Source: Gloeocapsopsis dulcis (GTDB lineage Bacteria > Cyanobacteriota > Cyanobacteriia > Cyanobacteriales > Chroococcidiopsidaceae). From it: DNA of 64,000 nt. Below the pieces are notes generated by a model. It had not been told where the DNA came from. It ran no database searches and was given only the letters and a program-made list of their open reading frames with translations. The position numbers and the translations under genes are program-made. Positions 55,558 to 64,000 of this stretch are shown here, in pieces; position 1 is the stretch's first letter, and each line of letters opens with the position of its first letter. The stretch spans positions 2,754,001 to 2,818,000 of the forward strand of contig NZ_CP119968.1 in NCBI RefSeq assembly GCF_032163395.1. Direction: 5' to 3'.

Positions 55558-56142
55558 ATGACTGCAATTGTTCTTAGTTTAAAACCTACGCTAGAGCTAA
55601 CCGATGACCAGTTTTACGAACTCTGTCAAAATAACCATGACTTACAACTAGAGCGAACTGCCGACGGAGAGTTGATTATAATGCCACCAGTTGGTGGGGA
55701 AAGTGGAAGACAAGAAGCAGACATACTTATCGATTTAGGTAATTGGAATCGTCAAACAAAACTAGGGGTTGTCTTCAGTTCCTCAACGTGTTTTAAATTA
55801 CCAAATGGAGCTAATCGTTCACCCGATGCAGCATGGATAAAACGAAAACATTGGCAGGCTTTGACCCCTGAACAACAGAAGAAATTTCCGCCAATAAGTC
55901 CTGACTTTGTAATTGAGTTGCGCTCAGAAACTGATCCGTTGCAACCGTTGCAACAAAAAATGCAAGAGTATATTGATAACGGTGTTAAGCTCGGTTGGCT
56001 AATCAATCCCCAAGATCGTACGGTAGAAATTTATCGTTTGGGACAAGCCGTAGAAATTTTAAATTCACCAAAAAGCCTTTCAGGTGAAAATTTATTAACT
56101 GGGTTTGTTTTGGATGTAATAAATATTTTTAATTGGTCATAA
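55558..56142 (+). CDS. Uma2-family putative endonuclease
   Basis: 194 residues of the Uma2 (DUF820) family, abundant in cyanobacteria. It contains [33 protein letters not shown] (Asp), [20 protein letters not shown] (Glu) and [14 protein letters not shown], the PD-(D/E)XK-like core. Biological role unknown. It lies between the rbc operon and ridA/rca, with no evident link to carbon fixation. Confidence 0.88.
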   Translation: MTAIVLSLKPTLELTDDQFYELCQNNHDLQLERTADGELIIMPPVGGESGRQEADILIDLGNWNRQTKLGVVFSSSTCFKLPNGANRSPDAAWIKRKHWQALTPEQQKKFPPISPDFVIELRSETDPLQPLQQKMQEYIDNGVKLGWLINPQDRTVEIYRLGQAVEILNSPKSLSGENLLTGFVLDVINIFNWS

Positions 56143-56158
56143 TTCAACAATAAATAGT

Positions 56159-56551
56159 ATGAAACGTGAAATTTCAACCGGAACTTCTTGGGAGCCAATT
56201 GTTGGGTATTCACGCGCTGTTCGTGTTGGAAATCAAGTCTGGATAGCAGGCACAACCTCAACTAATGAAATCGGTGAGATTGTTAGTCCTAGTGATGCCT
56301 ATACCCAGACAGTGCAAATATTAAAAAATATTGAAACAGCACTGCGCAAAGCTGGGGCGAGTCTTAGAGACGTAGTGCGGACACGGATGTATGTTGTCAA
56401 CATAGATGATTGGGAAAAAGTTGGGCAAGCGCACGGTGAATTTTTTAGAGAAATTCGCCCTGTAACAGCAATGGTAGAAGTAAGTCGATTGATTGATCCA
56501 AAGGTTTTGGTTGAGATTGAGGCAGAAGCAGTAATCGTAGACGAAGCATAA
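56159..56551 (+). CDS. RidA-family protein (reactive imine/enamine deaminase)
   Basis: 130 residues: a YjgF/RidA fold with [60 protein letters not shown] and a C-terminal [10 protein letters not shown]. The catalytic Arg of RidA (in RTRMYV) is present. It hydrolyses reactive enamine/imine intermediates or acts as a relative of that type. It starts 16 bases after the Uma2 gene. Confidence 0.85.
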   Translation: MKREISTGTSWEPIVGYSRAVRVGNQVWIAGTTSTNEIGEIVSPSDAYTQTVQILKNIETALRKAGASLRDVVRTRMYVVNIDDWEKVGQAHGEFFREIRPVTAMVEVSRLIDPKVLVEIEAEAVIVDEA

Positions 56552-56615
56552 CAAGGTATCAAATAGAAAAAAGTAAGATTATCTTCAATAGTAAATTGGG
56601 CACTATTATAAATTC

Positions 56616-58028
56616 ATGAGTTACTACATTTCTCCTCGTTTTCTTGACAAACTTGCAGTTCATATTACAAAAAACTTTCTCGATCTTCCAGGAGTTCGAG
56701 TACCACTAATTCTAGGTATTCATGGACGGAAAGGAGAAGGTAAATCATTTCAATGCGAGTTAGTTTTTGAACGCATGAAAATTGAAGTGATCCACATTTC
56801 TGGTGGAGAACTCGAAAGCCCAGATGCAGGAGATCCAGCAAGGCTGATCCGTTTACGTTATCGCGAAGCCGCCGAACTGATCAAAGTTCGGGGCAAAATG
56901 GTTGCCTTAATGATTAACGATCTTGATGCTGGTGCGGGAAGATTTGATGAAGGGACGCAGTACACCGTAAACACACAGTTAGTCAACGCGACGTTGATGA
57001 ATATTGCCGACAACCCTACCGACGTTCAACTTCCTGGTAGCTATGATTCAACCCCGTTACATCGCGTTCCCATTTTAGTTACAGGCAACGATTTTTCTAC
57101 TTTGTATGCACCGCTGATTCGCGAAGGGCGGATGGAAAAGTTTTATTGGGAACCAGATCGAGACGATAAAATTGGGATCGTTGGTGGAATTTTCTCCGCA
57201 GATAATTTACCACCTCAAGCGATCGCCCAACTTGTTGATACATTTCCTAATCAAGCGATTGACTTTTTCAGTGCGTTGCGATCGCGTGTCTATGACGAAC
57301 AAATTCGTCGCTTTATCCATAATATCGGTGTGGAAAATGTCTCGCTGCGCGTGGTGAATAGTAACGAAGGACCGCCAACATTCAAAAAGCCTGAGTTTGG
57401 CTTGTCACATCTGATTGAACACGGTAACTTTATGGTTCAAGAACAGCAACGTGTAGACAACTCGCGATTGGTTCATGAATACAATCAAGCTTTGTACTAT
57501 GCGAATCGCAACCCGATTAGTGCTAACCGTGGACAGGCAACTCCTTCTCAATCAAACCCAGCCCCTGTTACACCACAGAACAACAGTGCTAATCCTGGAC
57601 AGCAGCCTATTTCAGAGTATAATTCTTCACACCATGCTCCTGAAAAACCAAGGGAACCAGCTAGTTTTAAACCAACACAATACAAACTTAGCTCTTTAAC
57701 TCCGCCGCACTACAACGGATCTAATACTTCAACGAACCGTCATAACGAAGTACTCACGCGAAGAGTCGGTTTGCAAACATTAGAACAAGTCAAAAACCTG
57801 ATTGCTCAAGGGTATCATATTGGTATCGAATACGTAGACAAACGACGCTTCCGTACTGGTTCCTGGCAAAGTTGTAGTCCCGCAATTTTTGGAGAATCAG
57901 AAGCAGTGATTGCGTTAGAAACCTGTTTAGATGAGCATACTGGCGATTACGTGCGGATCTTTGGCGTAGATCCCAAAAATAAACGTCGGATTATGGAAAC
58001 CGTTGTCCAAAGACCAGATGATAATTAA
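56616..58028 (+). CDS. rca: Rubisco activase with C-terminal small-subunit-like domain
   Basis: 470 residues. An AAA+ domain (about 1-300) has Walker A ILGIHGRKGEGKSFQCELVF and Walker B VALMINDLDAGAG. A Pro/Asn/Gln-rich linker (about 305-385) follows. The C-terminal domain resembles RbcS (LEQVKNLIAQGYHIGIEYVD, GDYVRIFGVDPKNKRRIMET), as in cyanobacterial Rca that binds Rubisco in carboxysome condensates. It removes inhibitory sugar phosphates using ATP. It lies 1.2 kb downstream of rbcS. Confidence 0.95.
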   Translation: MSYYISPRFLDKLAVHITKNFLDLPGVRVPLILGIHGRKGEGKSFQCELVFERMKIEVIHISGGELESPDAGDPARLIRLRYREAAELIKVRGKMVALMINDLDAGAGRFDEGTQYTVNTQLVNATLMNIADNPTDVQLPGSYDSTPLHRVPILVTGNDFSTLYAPLIREGRMEKFYWEPDRDDKIGIVGGIFSADNLPPQAIAQLVDTFPNQAIDFFSALRSRVYDEQIRRFIHNIGVENVSLRVVNSNEGPPTFKKPEFGLSHLIEHGNFMVQEQQRVDNSRLVHEYNQALYYANRNPISANRGQATPSQSNPAPVTPQNNSANPGQQPISEYNSSHHAPEKPREPASFKPTQYKLSSLTPPHYNGSNTSTNRHNEVLTRRVGLQTLEQVKNLIAQGYHIGIEYVDKRRFRTGSWQSCSPAIFGESEAVIALETCLDEHTGDYVRIFGVDPKNKRRIMETVVQRPDDN

Positions 58029-58059
58029 ATGATTAGCAACCTCAAAAAGTGGTTAGCTA

Positions 58060-58614
58060 TTAGTTATTAGCAGCAAAGGGAAAAATGGCATGAATATTCC
58101 ACTGTTTCCCTTTGTGCAACAGTAGTGTCAAATCAGTTGCCGTAAATTCAAAGTACAACTGCTGCTGTTGAAACTGTGCCCATGCTGCTTTGAAGTTCTG
58201 CCGCGTTAAGTCTCGAAATGCAACCGTCATGTGTGGGGCAAAAGGACGTGTTTTAGAAACAGGATCGATAATTCCTACTAATTCACATTGAGCCATTAAA
58301 CCAGCTTGTAACTCTAGTAGTTCTAGAGATTTACGCACATCCACATAAATAACACGAGGAGAAAAAGCACCAAATCCATCAAGGGCAATAGGTATAGGCG
58401 ATCGCCCCTGGGCAAAGTTGTTGAGATGATTCTCCAACCGCTTAATATCGTCAGTCCAAAAAAACGGTGGTTGTAATGTAATATGCGGTGGCGATCGCAA
58501 GGCACCTCGGCTACTATAGGACTCAGCAAAATGCTGCTGAATGTCTCGCACAAAAGTTTGAATTTCCAGTGGTGGCAATAAAGCAATAAAATAGCGATTG
58601 GTTATTTGAGCCAA
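58060..58614 (-). CDS. thpR: RNA 2',3'-cyclic phosphodiesterase (2'-5' RNA ligase family)
   Basis: 184 residues with the two HxT motifs of the 2H family: PPHITLQPPFFWTDDIKRLE and FAPHMTVAFRDL. It probably opens 2',3'-cyclic phosphates on RNA ends. Start ATG 58614. Convergent with rca, 31 bases apart. Confidence 0.88.
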   Translation of the reverse strand: MAQITNRYFIALLPPLEIQTFVRDIQQHFAESYSSRGALRSPPHITLQPPFFWTDDIKRLENHLNNFAQGRSPIPIALDGFGAFSPRVIYVDVRKSLELLELQAGLMAQCELVGIIDPVSKTRPFAPHMTVAFRDLTRQNFKAAWAQFQQQQLYFEFTATDLTLLLHKGKQWNIHAIFPFAANN

Positions 58615-58671
58615 GGATTCTAATAACCTGTAAAAACTTTATTTTTATATTACTGCTGAGGGCAAACATAA

Positions 58672-58938
58672 ATGCCTTGGTTTGTCAAAATTGAAGAAGG
58701 CATAGTCGAAAAGCCAGAGTTTGACCAACACGTACCTGCTCATAAAGCTTACGTCAAAGACTTAATTGCCAACGGACATCAAGCCCGTAGCGGCTACTGG
58801 ACACAGCGCGGTGGTGGTATGATGATCTTTCAAGCCGAATCACTCGAAGAAGCAAAAGCGATCGTGGCAAAAGATCCTTTAATTCAAAATGGTTGTGTGC
58901 GATATAAGCTTTACCAGTGGCAAGTTGTGGTTGAGTAG
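58672..58938 (+). CDS. YciI-family protein
   Basis: 88 residues: MPWFVKIEEGIVEKPEFDQH, then VPAHKAYVKDLIANGHQARS, GYWTQRGGGMMIFQAESLEE and AKAIVAKDPLI. A dimeric ferredoxin-like fold with the conserved His and Asp of YciI proteins. Biochemical role unknown. Confidence 0.85.
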   Translation: MPWFVKIEEGIVEKPEFDQHVPAHKAYVKDLIANGHQARSGYWTQRGGGMMIFQAESLEEAKAIVAKDPLIQNGCVRYKLYQWQVVVE

Positions 58939-59015
58939 CCTTTACAACTTTTCAAAACTCAAAATTCAAAACTCTGTTCAATGCAGTTATGCCTTTGAAG
59001 TGTTATCCTATGTAT

Positions 59016-59114
59016 AGACCTGGACCCATGCGATCATAACGCCCAAACTTTGTCAGGACCGGAAGGTAGCAGCAATACGGGATGCTTGTGATAGGCGTGG
59101 ACTCCGGGTCGCCT
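59016..59114 (+). ncRNA. ffs: Signal recognition particle RNA (4.5S type)
   Basis: The conserved SRP domain is clear: GTCAGGACCGGAAGGTAGCA, GC...GGGATG, with its GGAAG tetraloop and internal loop. The outer stem closes by pairing ...GGACCC near 59021 with GGGTC near 59106. About 97 bases, the small bacterial type without an Alu domain. It lies just before the phasin-like gene. Confidence 0.93.
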
Positions 59115-59138
59115 TAGTTTAGGGAGCAGATCTTTGCC

Positions 59139-59516
59139 ATGCCTGGATTTGGAGATGTAGTACAAAGAGCTTTTTATCTCGGCGTTGGGCTAGCTTCTTA
59201 TGCAGGTGAGAAAGCAGGTGTCAAATTAACAGAGTTGCGATCGCAAGCACAAAAGTTAGCCGATGAAATGGTTTCCCGTGGTGAGATGACCACCGATGAA
59301 GCCAAACGATTTGTAGAAGATTTGATGCAACAAGCACAACAATCCTCTGTAAATGAACCAACCTCTGGTGCTCAAAATAGAGAACCACGCCGCATTGAAA
59401 TCTTGACCGACGATGAACCAACTACAGTGCAGCAGGATGATCAAGATGTAGATAACCTGCGTCAGCAAGTGTTACGACTACAAGAAGAATTACAAAAACT
59501 TAAGCGACAACCATAA
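59139..59516 (+). CDS. Phasin-like helical protein
   Basis: 125 residues: MPGFGDVVQRAFYLGVGLAS, then EKAGVKLTELRSQAQKLADE, MVSRGEMTTDEAKRFVEDLM, an acidic linker and a C-terminal coiled coil (LRQQVLRLQEELQKLKRQ). It resembles the phasin/PhaF-like small proteins of cyanobacteria. Granule binding is possible, but the role is not established. Confidence 0.7.
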   Translation: MPGFGDVVQRAFYLGVGLASYAGEKAGVKLTELRSQAQKLADEMVSRGEMTTDEAKRFVEDLMQQAQQSSVNEPTSGAQNREPRRIEILTDDEPTTVQQDDQDVDNLRQQVLRLQEELQKLKRQP

Positions 59517-59676
59517 AAATACTAAGTGAAATATTGGATTGTTGCATTAAGTTGCAATTGATGACTGCTTTTGTTCGCTACTGTTTTTGGACTATAGATT
59601 GAATAGGGCAGGCTAACTTAATTGGATTGAGTAGCTGATCGCGTCCCTTTAGGAGTAAACAAGGACGTACTCGTTT

Positions 59677-60072
59677 ATGGAAAAGTGGCAAAAAGACTTT
59701 TTTGAAATGCTAGAAACAGTAGCAGACGAAGTAGAGCGGTTTTTTCAAGGAGTTTCAGAAGTTGTAGATTCAGTATTTGAGATTTCCGAAGAAATAACTG
59801 AGCAAGTACATAATACAATCACGATAGAAATTGACCAATATTTAAATGACTTAGCTGATCCATTACTTGAAGTTTATTGGGAATTAGAAGAATTTGTAGG
59901 AGAAGCAGAACATTCTTTTCCGTATGAAATTGAGCCTAGCCCAGAGCAAAACCCTGCCTGTATTGGTTGTCATCATTACCACGGTCAAGTGTACAACGGA
60001 AACTTATTAGTTTGTGCAATGCACCCCTATGGTTGGGATGATAAAGACTGTCCAGATTGGGAGCCGTATTAA
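59677..60072 (+). CDS. Conserved cyanobacterial protein with Cys-rich C-terminus
   Basis: 131 residues. An acidic helical first half (MEKWQKDFFEMLETVADEVE, RFFQGVSEVVDSVFEISEEI) is followed by a C-terminal Cys cluster: ACIGCHHYHGQVYNGN, LLVCAMHPYGWDDKDCPDWE, i.e. CxxC...C...C with two His. It could bind zinc or an iron-sulfur centre. Homologues with this tail are common in cyanobacteria (recalled). It ends 5 bases before queF and is likely co-transcribed. Confidence 0.7.
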   Translation: MEKWQKDFFEMLETVADEVERFFQGVSEVVDSVFEISEEITEQVHNTITIEIDQYLNDLADPLLEVYWELEEFVGEAEHSFPYEIEPSPEQNPACIGCHHYHGQVYNGNLLVCAMHPYGWDDKDCPDWEPY

Positions 60073-60077
60073 AAACT

Positions 60078-60542
60078 ATGAGTAATGATTCAAGTTTAGT
60101 GCAAAGTGCATCGGAAGTAAGCTTAGCAGACGGTAATGAATCTACTGAGCAAAAGTATGGCGAACGTCACATTGCTGAAGGAAAGCTCATTACATTTCCT
60201 AATCCTCGGATTGGGCGCTGGTATAATATTCACATCACTTTGCCAGAATTCACTTGTAAATGTCCTTTCTCTGGCTACCCTGACTTTGCCACAATCTATA
60301 TTACTTATGTTCCCAACGAGCGAGTCGTAGAACTCAAAGCAATTAAACTGTACATTAACAGCTACCGCGATCGCTACATCTCACACGAAGAATCAATCAA
60401 TCAAATTTTAGATGACTTTGTTGCCGCCTGTGACCCTCTAGAAGTATCAATTAAGGGTGATTTTAATCCTCGGGGAAATGTCCACACGGTCATCGAAGTG
60501 TCTCATCGACGCGAACAAAGCAATATACCTATAAAAACATAA
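60078..60542 (+). CDS. queF: NADPH-dependent preQ0 reductase, type I
   Basis: About 154 residues, the single-domain type. Catalytic Cys in LPEFTCKCPFSGYPDFATIY (the family usually reads CPVTGQPD) and the substrate motif VVELKAIKLYINSYRDRYIS (ESKSLKLYLNSFR-like), then FNPRGNVHTVIEV. It reduces preQ0 to preQ1 for queuosine in tRNA. ATG 60078 is chosen over an earlier in-frame codon inside the preceding gene. Confidence 0.93.
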   Translation: MSNDSSLVQSASEVSLADGNESTEQKYGERHIAEGKLITFPNPRIGRWYNIHITLPEFTCKCPFSGYPDFATIYITYVPNERVVELKAIKLYINSYRDRYISHEESINQILDDFVAACDPLEVSIKGDFNPRGNVHTVIEVSHRREQSNIPIKT

Positions 60543-60568
60543 GTATTGCCAAGTACTTTTAATTGAAA

Positions 60569-61966
60569 CTAAGCATCCTGATTGGCGATCGCCTGTAGAG
60601 AATTATGTTCCTCCACTACCTGTTTTTGCCCTAACTGGTCTAGCAGTGTCAGAAACTCTCTTTCAAAAGCAACTTGAGCGCGGTTTGTTTTACCACCAAT
60701 ATAGAGCTTGCCATCATTTTGCAATGCCCAAACTTGGGAATGAGAGATATAACTCATGATGACACCCAACATCAGTAAGCCAAAACCTGAATAAACAAAG
60801 GGAATTCCTGGATCGGCTTTAATCTGTAAACCAGTACTACCAACAACTTCTTCAATCTTTAACTTAACACCGTTGACCTCAACAGCCATTCCAGGACGCA
60901 CGGTGTTAATTAACTGCCCAGTTGTGTCGTATAGTAGCAGCATTCCTTGTAAATCTTTAGCAATCAGTGAAACTCCTGCACTTAAGTCAGGTTTTGTAGG
61001 AATCCAAGTTGCCCAGAGACGTCCCTGTCCATTGGTATTTAACCGTGCCATTGGTAATTGCAAAATTGGACTTTTGTTCAGCCGAATGCGAATTGCTGCA
61101 ATTCCCCAATCAGTCTGATAAAAAGTTACACCATGATAGCGTAACGGTTCGTTGACAAAAATCTGCTTATGCTTAACTTCTTGCCCTTGATTGTCAATTA
61201 CAGATAAATCTGAATAAAATTGGTTGATTCCGCCAGTAGGTGTATAGTCAATCCAAAATTTATTAACTCGTACAGACCAATCTTGAGGAATTTGTGGTGC
61301 TGCCCAAGGTCCAGCATCAACGATATTTTGAACTTTAAAGCTATCTCCACTCGCAACCATTTCTTGCGCCATGAAGCCTGTCATCGCCCCCCAGATTGCG
61401 CCCACAAGAATCAAAATCATGCTGGCGTGGACAACAATCGGTCCAACACGTCCGACAAGACCTCGACTAGCGTAAAGTGCGTCTCCTTCGCGAGAAACTT
61501 GATAGCGTTTTTCTAATAAAGGTACTAAGGTATCGAGTGGTGCGCGATCTAGTTCTGCACTTAAAGCAAACTTCCGAAACTGCTGTGGTTGTTTATAAAA
61601 CTTCCAAGTCCGCGCAAACCATTTAAGTGCAGGTAATTGGCGTCTAAATGTGCATGCAGTTAAGCTTGAACCAAACAAAATCAGCAGCGCTAAAAACCAC
61701 CATGTACGGTAAACATGATCTAGCCCTAAACTAAGCAAGACTTTCCAACTAAGAAAGCCAAATAATGCCGGATCTTCAGGATAATTTGCTTGGTAAAACG
61801 GAACTGATTGTCCTTGTTCAATTACAGTACCTGAAATGCTAAAAACTGCGATCGCGAGTAGTAAGACAATTGCCAAGCGCAAGTCTGTCAATACAGGTAA
61901 AAACTCACGCCGAAAAAAGCGCCGTAGCGATAACCACAAATTTGACTTAGCAGAATCCAAAGACAT
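60569..61966 (-). CDS. ccs1: Cytochrome c biogenesis protein Ccs1 (ResB)
   Basis: 465 residues. N-terminal [20 protein letters not shown], three membrane helices near the start, a large lumenal domain ([52 protein letters not shown]) and a last helix ([20 protein letters not shown]). System II cytochrome c maturation: holds reduced apocytochrome with CcsA. It lies 4 bases downstream of ccdA; together they form a maturation operon. Confidence 0.93.
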   Translation of the reverse strand: MSLDSAKSNLWLSLRRFFRREFLPVLTDLRLAIVLLLAIAVFSISGTVIEQGQSVPFYQANYPEDPALFGFLSWKVLLSLGLDHVYRTWWFLALLILFGSSLTACTFRRQLPALKWFARTWKFYKQPQQFRKFALSAELDRAPLDTLVPLLEKRYQVSREGDALYASRGLVGRVGPIVVHASMILILVGAIWGAMTGFMAQEMVASGDSFKVQNIVDAGPWAAPQIPQDWSVRVNKFWIDYTPTGGINQFYSDLSVIDNQGQEVKHKQIFVNEPLRYHGVTFYQTDWGIAAIRIRLNKSPILQLPMARLNTNGQGRLWATWIPTKPDLSAGVSLIAKDLQGMLLLYDTTGQLINTVRPGMAVEVNGVKLKIEEVVGSTGLQIKADPGIPFVYSGFGLLMLGVIMSYISHSQVWALQNDGKLYIGGKTNRAQVAFEREFLTLLDQLGQKQVVEEHNSLQAIANQDA

Positions 61967-61970
61967 TGAC

Positions 61971-62708
61971 TTAAATAATTCCTACTGGAATGCGAGACAA
62001 AAGCGAAAAGACGCCAAAACCAACAAGTAGCGCTCCACTTACAGGTGTAATCCAACCTGACCAGCGGCGTAATTCTAACAGTTTTTTGATAGCAGCCGTA
62101 AAAGTGCCTGCCAAAATTAAAGGCATGACATAACCAACGGTGTAAGTAAGAAGTAAGGTAGCACCAAGAACCAAATCTTGCGTTGTTGCCACCCAAGCTA
62201 GTAAAGTTGCTAAAACAGGCGTACTACAAGGCGAAGCAACAATACCAAAGCTTAAACCAATAAGGTAGGAACGGACTCCCTGAGGTAAATCTTGCGACCA
62301 TTCCACACTACCGAAGGATGGAAATTGTAAGGGCAATGCCTCGAGTAAATTCAGCCCCATAAAAATTGCGACAATACTGACAATAATTGGTAGCCCGATT
62401 CCCACTTGTCCGTAAACTCGTCCTAGGAATGCTGCAGCAATACCCAAGGCTGCTAAGGTAGTTGCTAACCCTAGAGCAAACCAAGTAGACATTCGCATTG
62501 CGTGCCAGCGGCTTTCTGCTTCATAACCACCAATGTAGCCTACTGTAATCGGCAGCATCGACAGCATACACGGTGTCAAGCTTGTCAACAAGCCAGCAGT
62601 AAAAATGATACCAATACTGAACCAACCAAGATGTGTCAATTGGTCAGCTACTAGCACATTTGCATATTGTTCAAGTTCATACAACCGAGTTTGCCAAATT
62701 TCAAGCAT
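61971..62708 (-). CDS. ccdA: Cytochrome c biogenesis protein CcdA
   Basis: 245 residues, six membrane helices. Paired cysteines in [20 protein letters not shown] and [20 protein letters not shown] shuttle electrons from the cytoplasm to the lumen to reduce apocytochrome cysteines. Co-transcribed with ccs1 (4-base gap). Confidence 0.93.
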   Translation of the reverse strand: MLEIWQTRLYELEQYANVLVADQLTHLGWFSIGIIFTAGLLTSLTPCMLSMLPITVGYIGGYEAESRWHAMRMSTWFALGLATTLAALGIAAAFLGRVYGQVGIGLPIIVSIVAIFMGLNLLEALPLQFPSFGSVEWSQDLPQGVRSYLIGLSFGIVASPCSTPVLATLLAWVATTQDLVLGATLLLTYTVGYVMPLILAGTFTAAIKKLLELRRWSGWITPVSGALLVGFGVFSLLSRIPVGII

Positions 62709-62771
62709 GGAGCAGATACATCGAAAGGCTGATTCTGCTTCAATCTTAACTTAGTAACATTCAAGTCAAAA

Positions 62772-62852
62772 GTTATGAGTGTTGAGTTTTGAATTGTTTG
62801 CGAAGAAAGGTGCTGGAGGCATTAGAAGTTTCTCAACTCAAAACTCATAACT
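62772..62852. repeat. Inverted repeat in the ccdA-ftsW gap
   Basis: AGTTATGAGTGTTGAGTTTT near 62772 is nearly inverted at CTCAACTCAAAACTCATAAC near 62832, forming a long imperfect stem with about 38 bases between. Such TGAGTTTTGAG-type sequences occur elsewhere in the window (58955-58980). It may be a transcription end or a small mobile repeat. Confidence 0.45.
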
Positions 62853-62870
62853 CCGCGAAGCGGTAAGGCT

Positions 62871-64000
62871 CTAAGGTTGTCTACTCTTGGTACGTCCTAG
62901 TAGTGTCACAACTTGAGTATCCGCATTTTCTCTGGCAACACGGATCAATAATCCGGCAATCATTAAGCTAGCAATAATTGAATTACTGCCATAGCTAACG
63001 AAGGGAAGTGGTAAGCCTGTTGTGGGTAAAATTCCTGTAGAAACACCGATATGAAGTATTGATTGTCCTACCAAGAAAGTCATTGCACCAATTGCGACTA
63101 ACCTATGTACTGGATTCCATGCTTTGAGTGCCACAACTAAAGCAAGCGTTGCATACGCAATTAATAGGAGCAACAATAGCACGCCACCAACAAAGCCAAA
63201 CTCTTCTGCAAAAATTGCAAAAATAAAATCAGTATCTTGAATTGGCAAATAAAATAATTTCTGTTGCGACAGTCCAAATCCAGCGCCCCAAGTTCCTCCT
63301 GAACCAACTGCAAGCAGACTTTGAATTAACTGATAGCCATTATTTGCCGGATCTATCCAAGGGTTACGAAAGGAAATGACTCGCTGAAGTTGATAGGGAC
63401 GCAAGCTAATGCTTGTTGCGGCTACTGATATGCCGAGTAAAGCCGTTCCTATTAACTGAACATAAGGTAAACCTGCTGCAAGTGCTACTAACCAAAGTGC
63501 CATGCCACAGAGTGCTGTTGTACTTAGATTTGGTTGGAGGAGAATTCCTGCTAAGGTCAGCGCAAAAACTGCTAGCCAAAACAAACGTGCTTGCCAGCGA
63601 ACCCTATCCCATTGTCCAAAAAGACGAGCGCTTTGTAAGATCAAGAACGGCTTAATTAACTCAGATGGTTGAATTAGAATTCCCTGAATTGATAGCCAAC
63701 GCCTAACTCCCGCAATTTCTTCTCCTAGAATAAGTGTTAAAAAAATTAATCCTAAAAGAACTAATACACTCCAATGCGCGATGCTTAAAATAAAGCGCAA
63801 AGGTAAATGGACAAGGAAGTTAAATGCGATTAAACCGATTGCTGCTCCTATTAATTGACGCTTGAGGAAATACAGTCCATCTCCCTGCTCTATATCAGCC
63901 ACTGGATAGGATGCAGAAAATAAAATGACTAGCCCAATCAATAACCACAACAAAGTTAGCCAGCGCAACAGGCGGGCTTCATTAGCCCATCCAGCCACAG
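62871..64000 (-). CDS. ftsW: FtsW/RodA/SpoVE-family peptidoglycan polymerase, 5' end at window edge
   Basis: At least 375 residues with the SEDS fold: about ten helices, RRWLSIQGILIQPSELIKPF, GGTWGAGFGLSQQKLFYLPI, DTDFIFAIFAEEFGFVGGVL and LPLPFVSYGSNSIIASLMIA. These proteins polymerise glycan strands in division (FtsW) or elongation (RodA). FtsW is favoured by the QDTDFIFA and PFVSYGSNS forms. The GTG at 63998 could be the start, but the gene may begin beyond the window. Confidence 0.85.
   Translation of the reverse strand, partial: VAGWANEARLLRWLTLLWLLIGLVILFSASYPVADIEQGDGLYFLKRQLIGAAIGLIAFNFLVHLPLRFILSIAHWSVLVLLGLIFLTLILGEEIAGVRRWLSIQGILIQPSELIKPFLILQSARLFGQWDRVRWQARLFWLAVFALTLAGILLQPNLSTTALCGMALWLVALAAGLPYVQLIGTALLGISVAATSISLRPYQLQRVISFRNPWIDPANNGYQLIQSLLAVGSGGTWGAGFGLSQQKLFYLPIQDTDFIFAIFAEEFGFVGGVLLLLLLIAYATLALVVALKAWNPVHRLVAIGAMTFLVGQSILHIGVSTGILPTTGLPLPFVSYGSNSIIASLMIAGLLIRVARENADTQVVTLLGRTKSRQP

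Overview
The window is chromosomal DNA of a cyanobacterium. It carries photosystem I core genes psaA-psaB, a cyanobacterial Rubisco cluster (rbcL-rbcX-rbcS, with a Rubisco activase carrying an RbcS-like tail further on) and very many GCGATCGC (HIP1) octamers. I cannot name the species; a Chroococcidiopsis/Gloeocapsa-like lineage would fit, but that is inference.

Layout. 1-2.6 kb: a degenerate two-domain histidine phosphatase and a UDP-sugar epimerase. 2.7-10.4 kb: an accessory region that I read as a decayed chromosomal integron. A truncated integron integrase (intI, 9752-10426, +) points right. To its left are an attI-like core (9451-9469) and a run of minus-strand cassette-like genes: a secreted repeat protein split by an IS1-family element, a TumA/TumE-type toxin-antitoxin pair, a nucleotidyltransferase, a broken DUF4440 gene, and a small-protein/aspartic-protease-like pair. 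Three attC-like sites of 87-89 bp lie between them, all in the orientation expected for cassettes facing away from intI. The far end is worn down by IS5-family remnants and broken genes. A fourth site of the same family lies alone at 35963-36050.

10.5-16.7 kb: tenA, murD, a TauE/SafE-ferric-reductase-like fusion with an overlapping exported protein, a tail-to-tail HigA/HigB-like pair whose toxin has a poly-A frameshift, and a HupE transporter behind a cobalamin riboswitch (probably cobalt uptake). 16.7-23.4 kb: an ABC exporter, psaB and psaA (minus strand) with a candidate promoter and a terminator. 23.8-30.8 kb: a lipoprotein, a small exported protein, a rhodanese, mutL, a TPR protein and an IS5-family insertion whose transposase hides two compensating frameshifts. 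30.8-36.3 kb: a 1426-residue STAND-type NTPase, a candidate defence gene, with a divergent partner sharing a short motif, then the solitary attC-like site.

36.4-64 kb is mostly housekeeping: murF, an HDAC-like deacetylase, gyrA, lnt, an alpha/beta hydrolase with purT, a pentapeptide protein, a zinc metalloprotease, an MFS transporter, panB, the Rubisco cluster, a Uma2 protein, RidA, rca, thpR, a YciI protein, the SRP RNA, queF, ccs1-ccdA and a partial ftsW/rodA gene at the right edge. No rRNA, tRNA or CRISPR array was seen.
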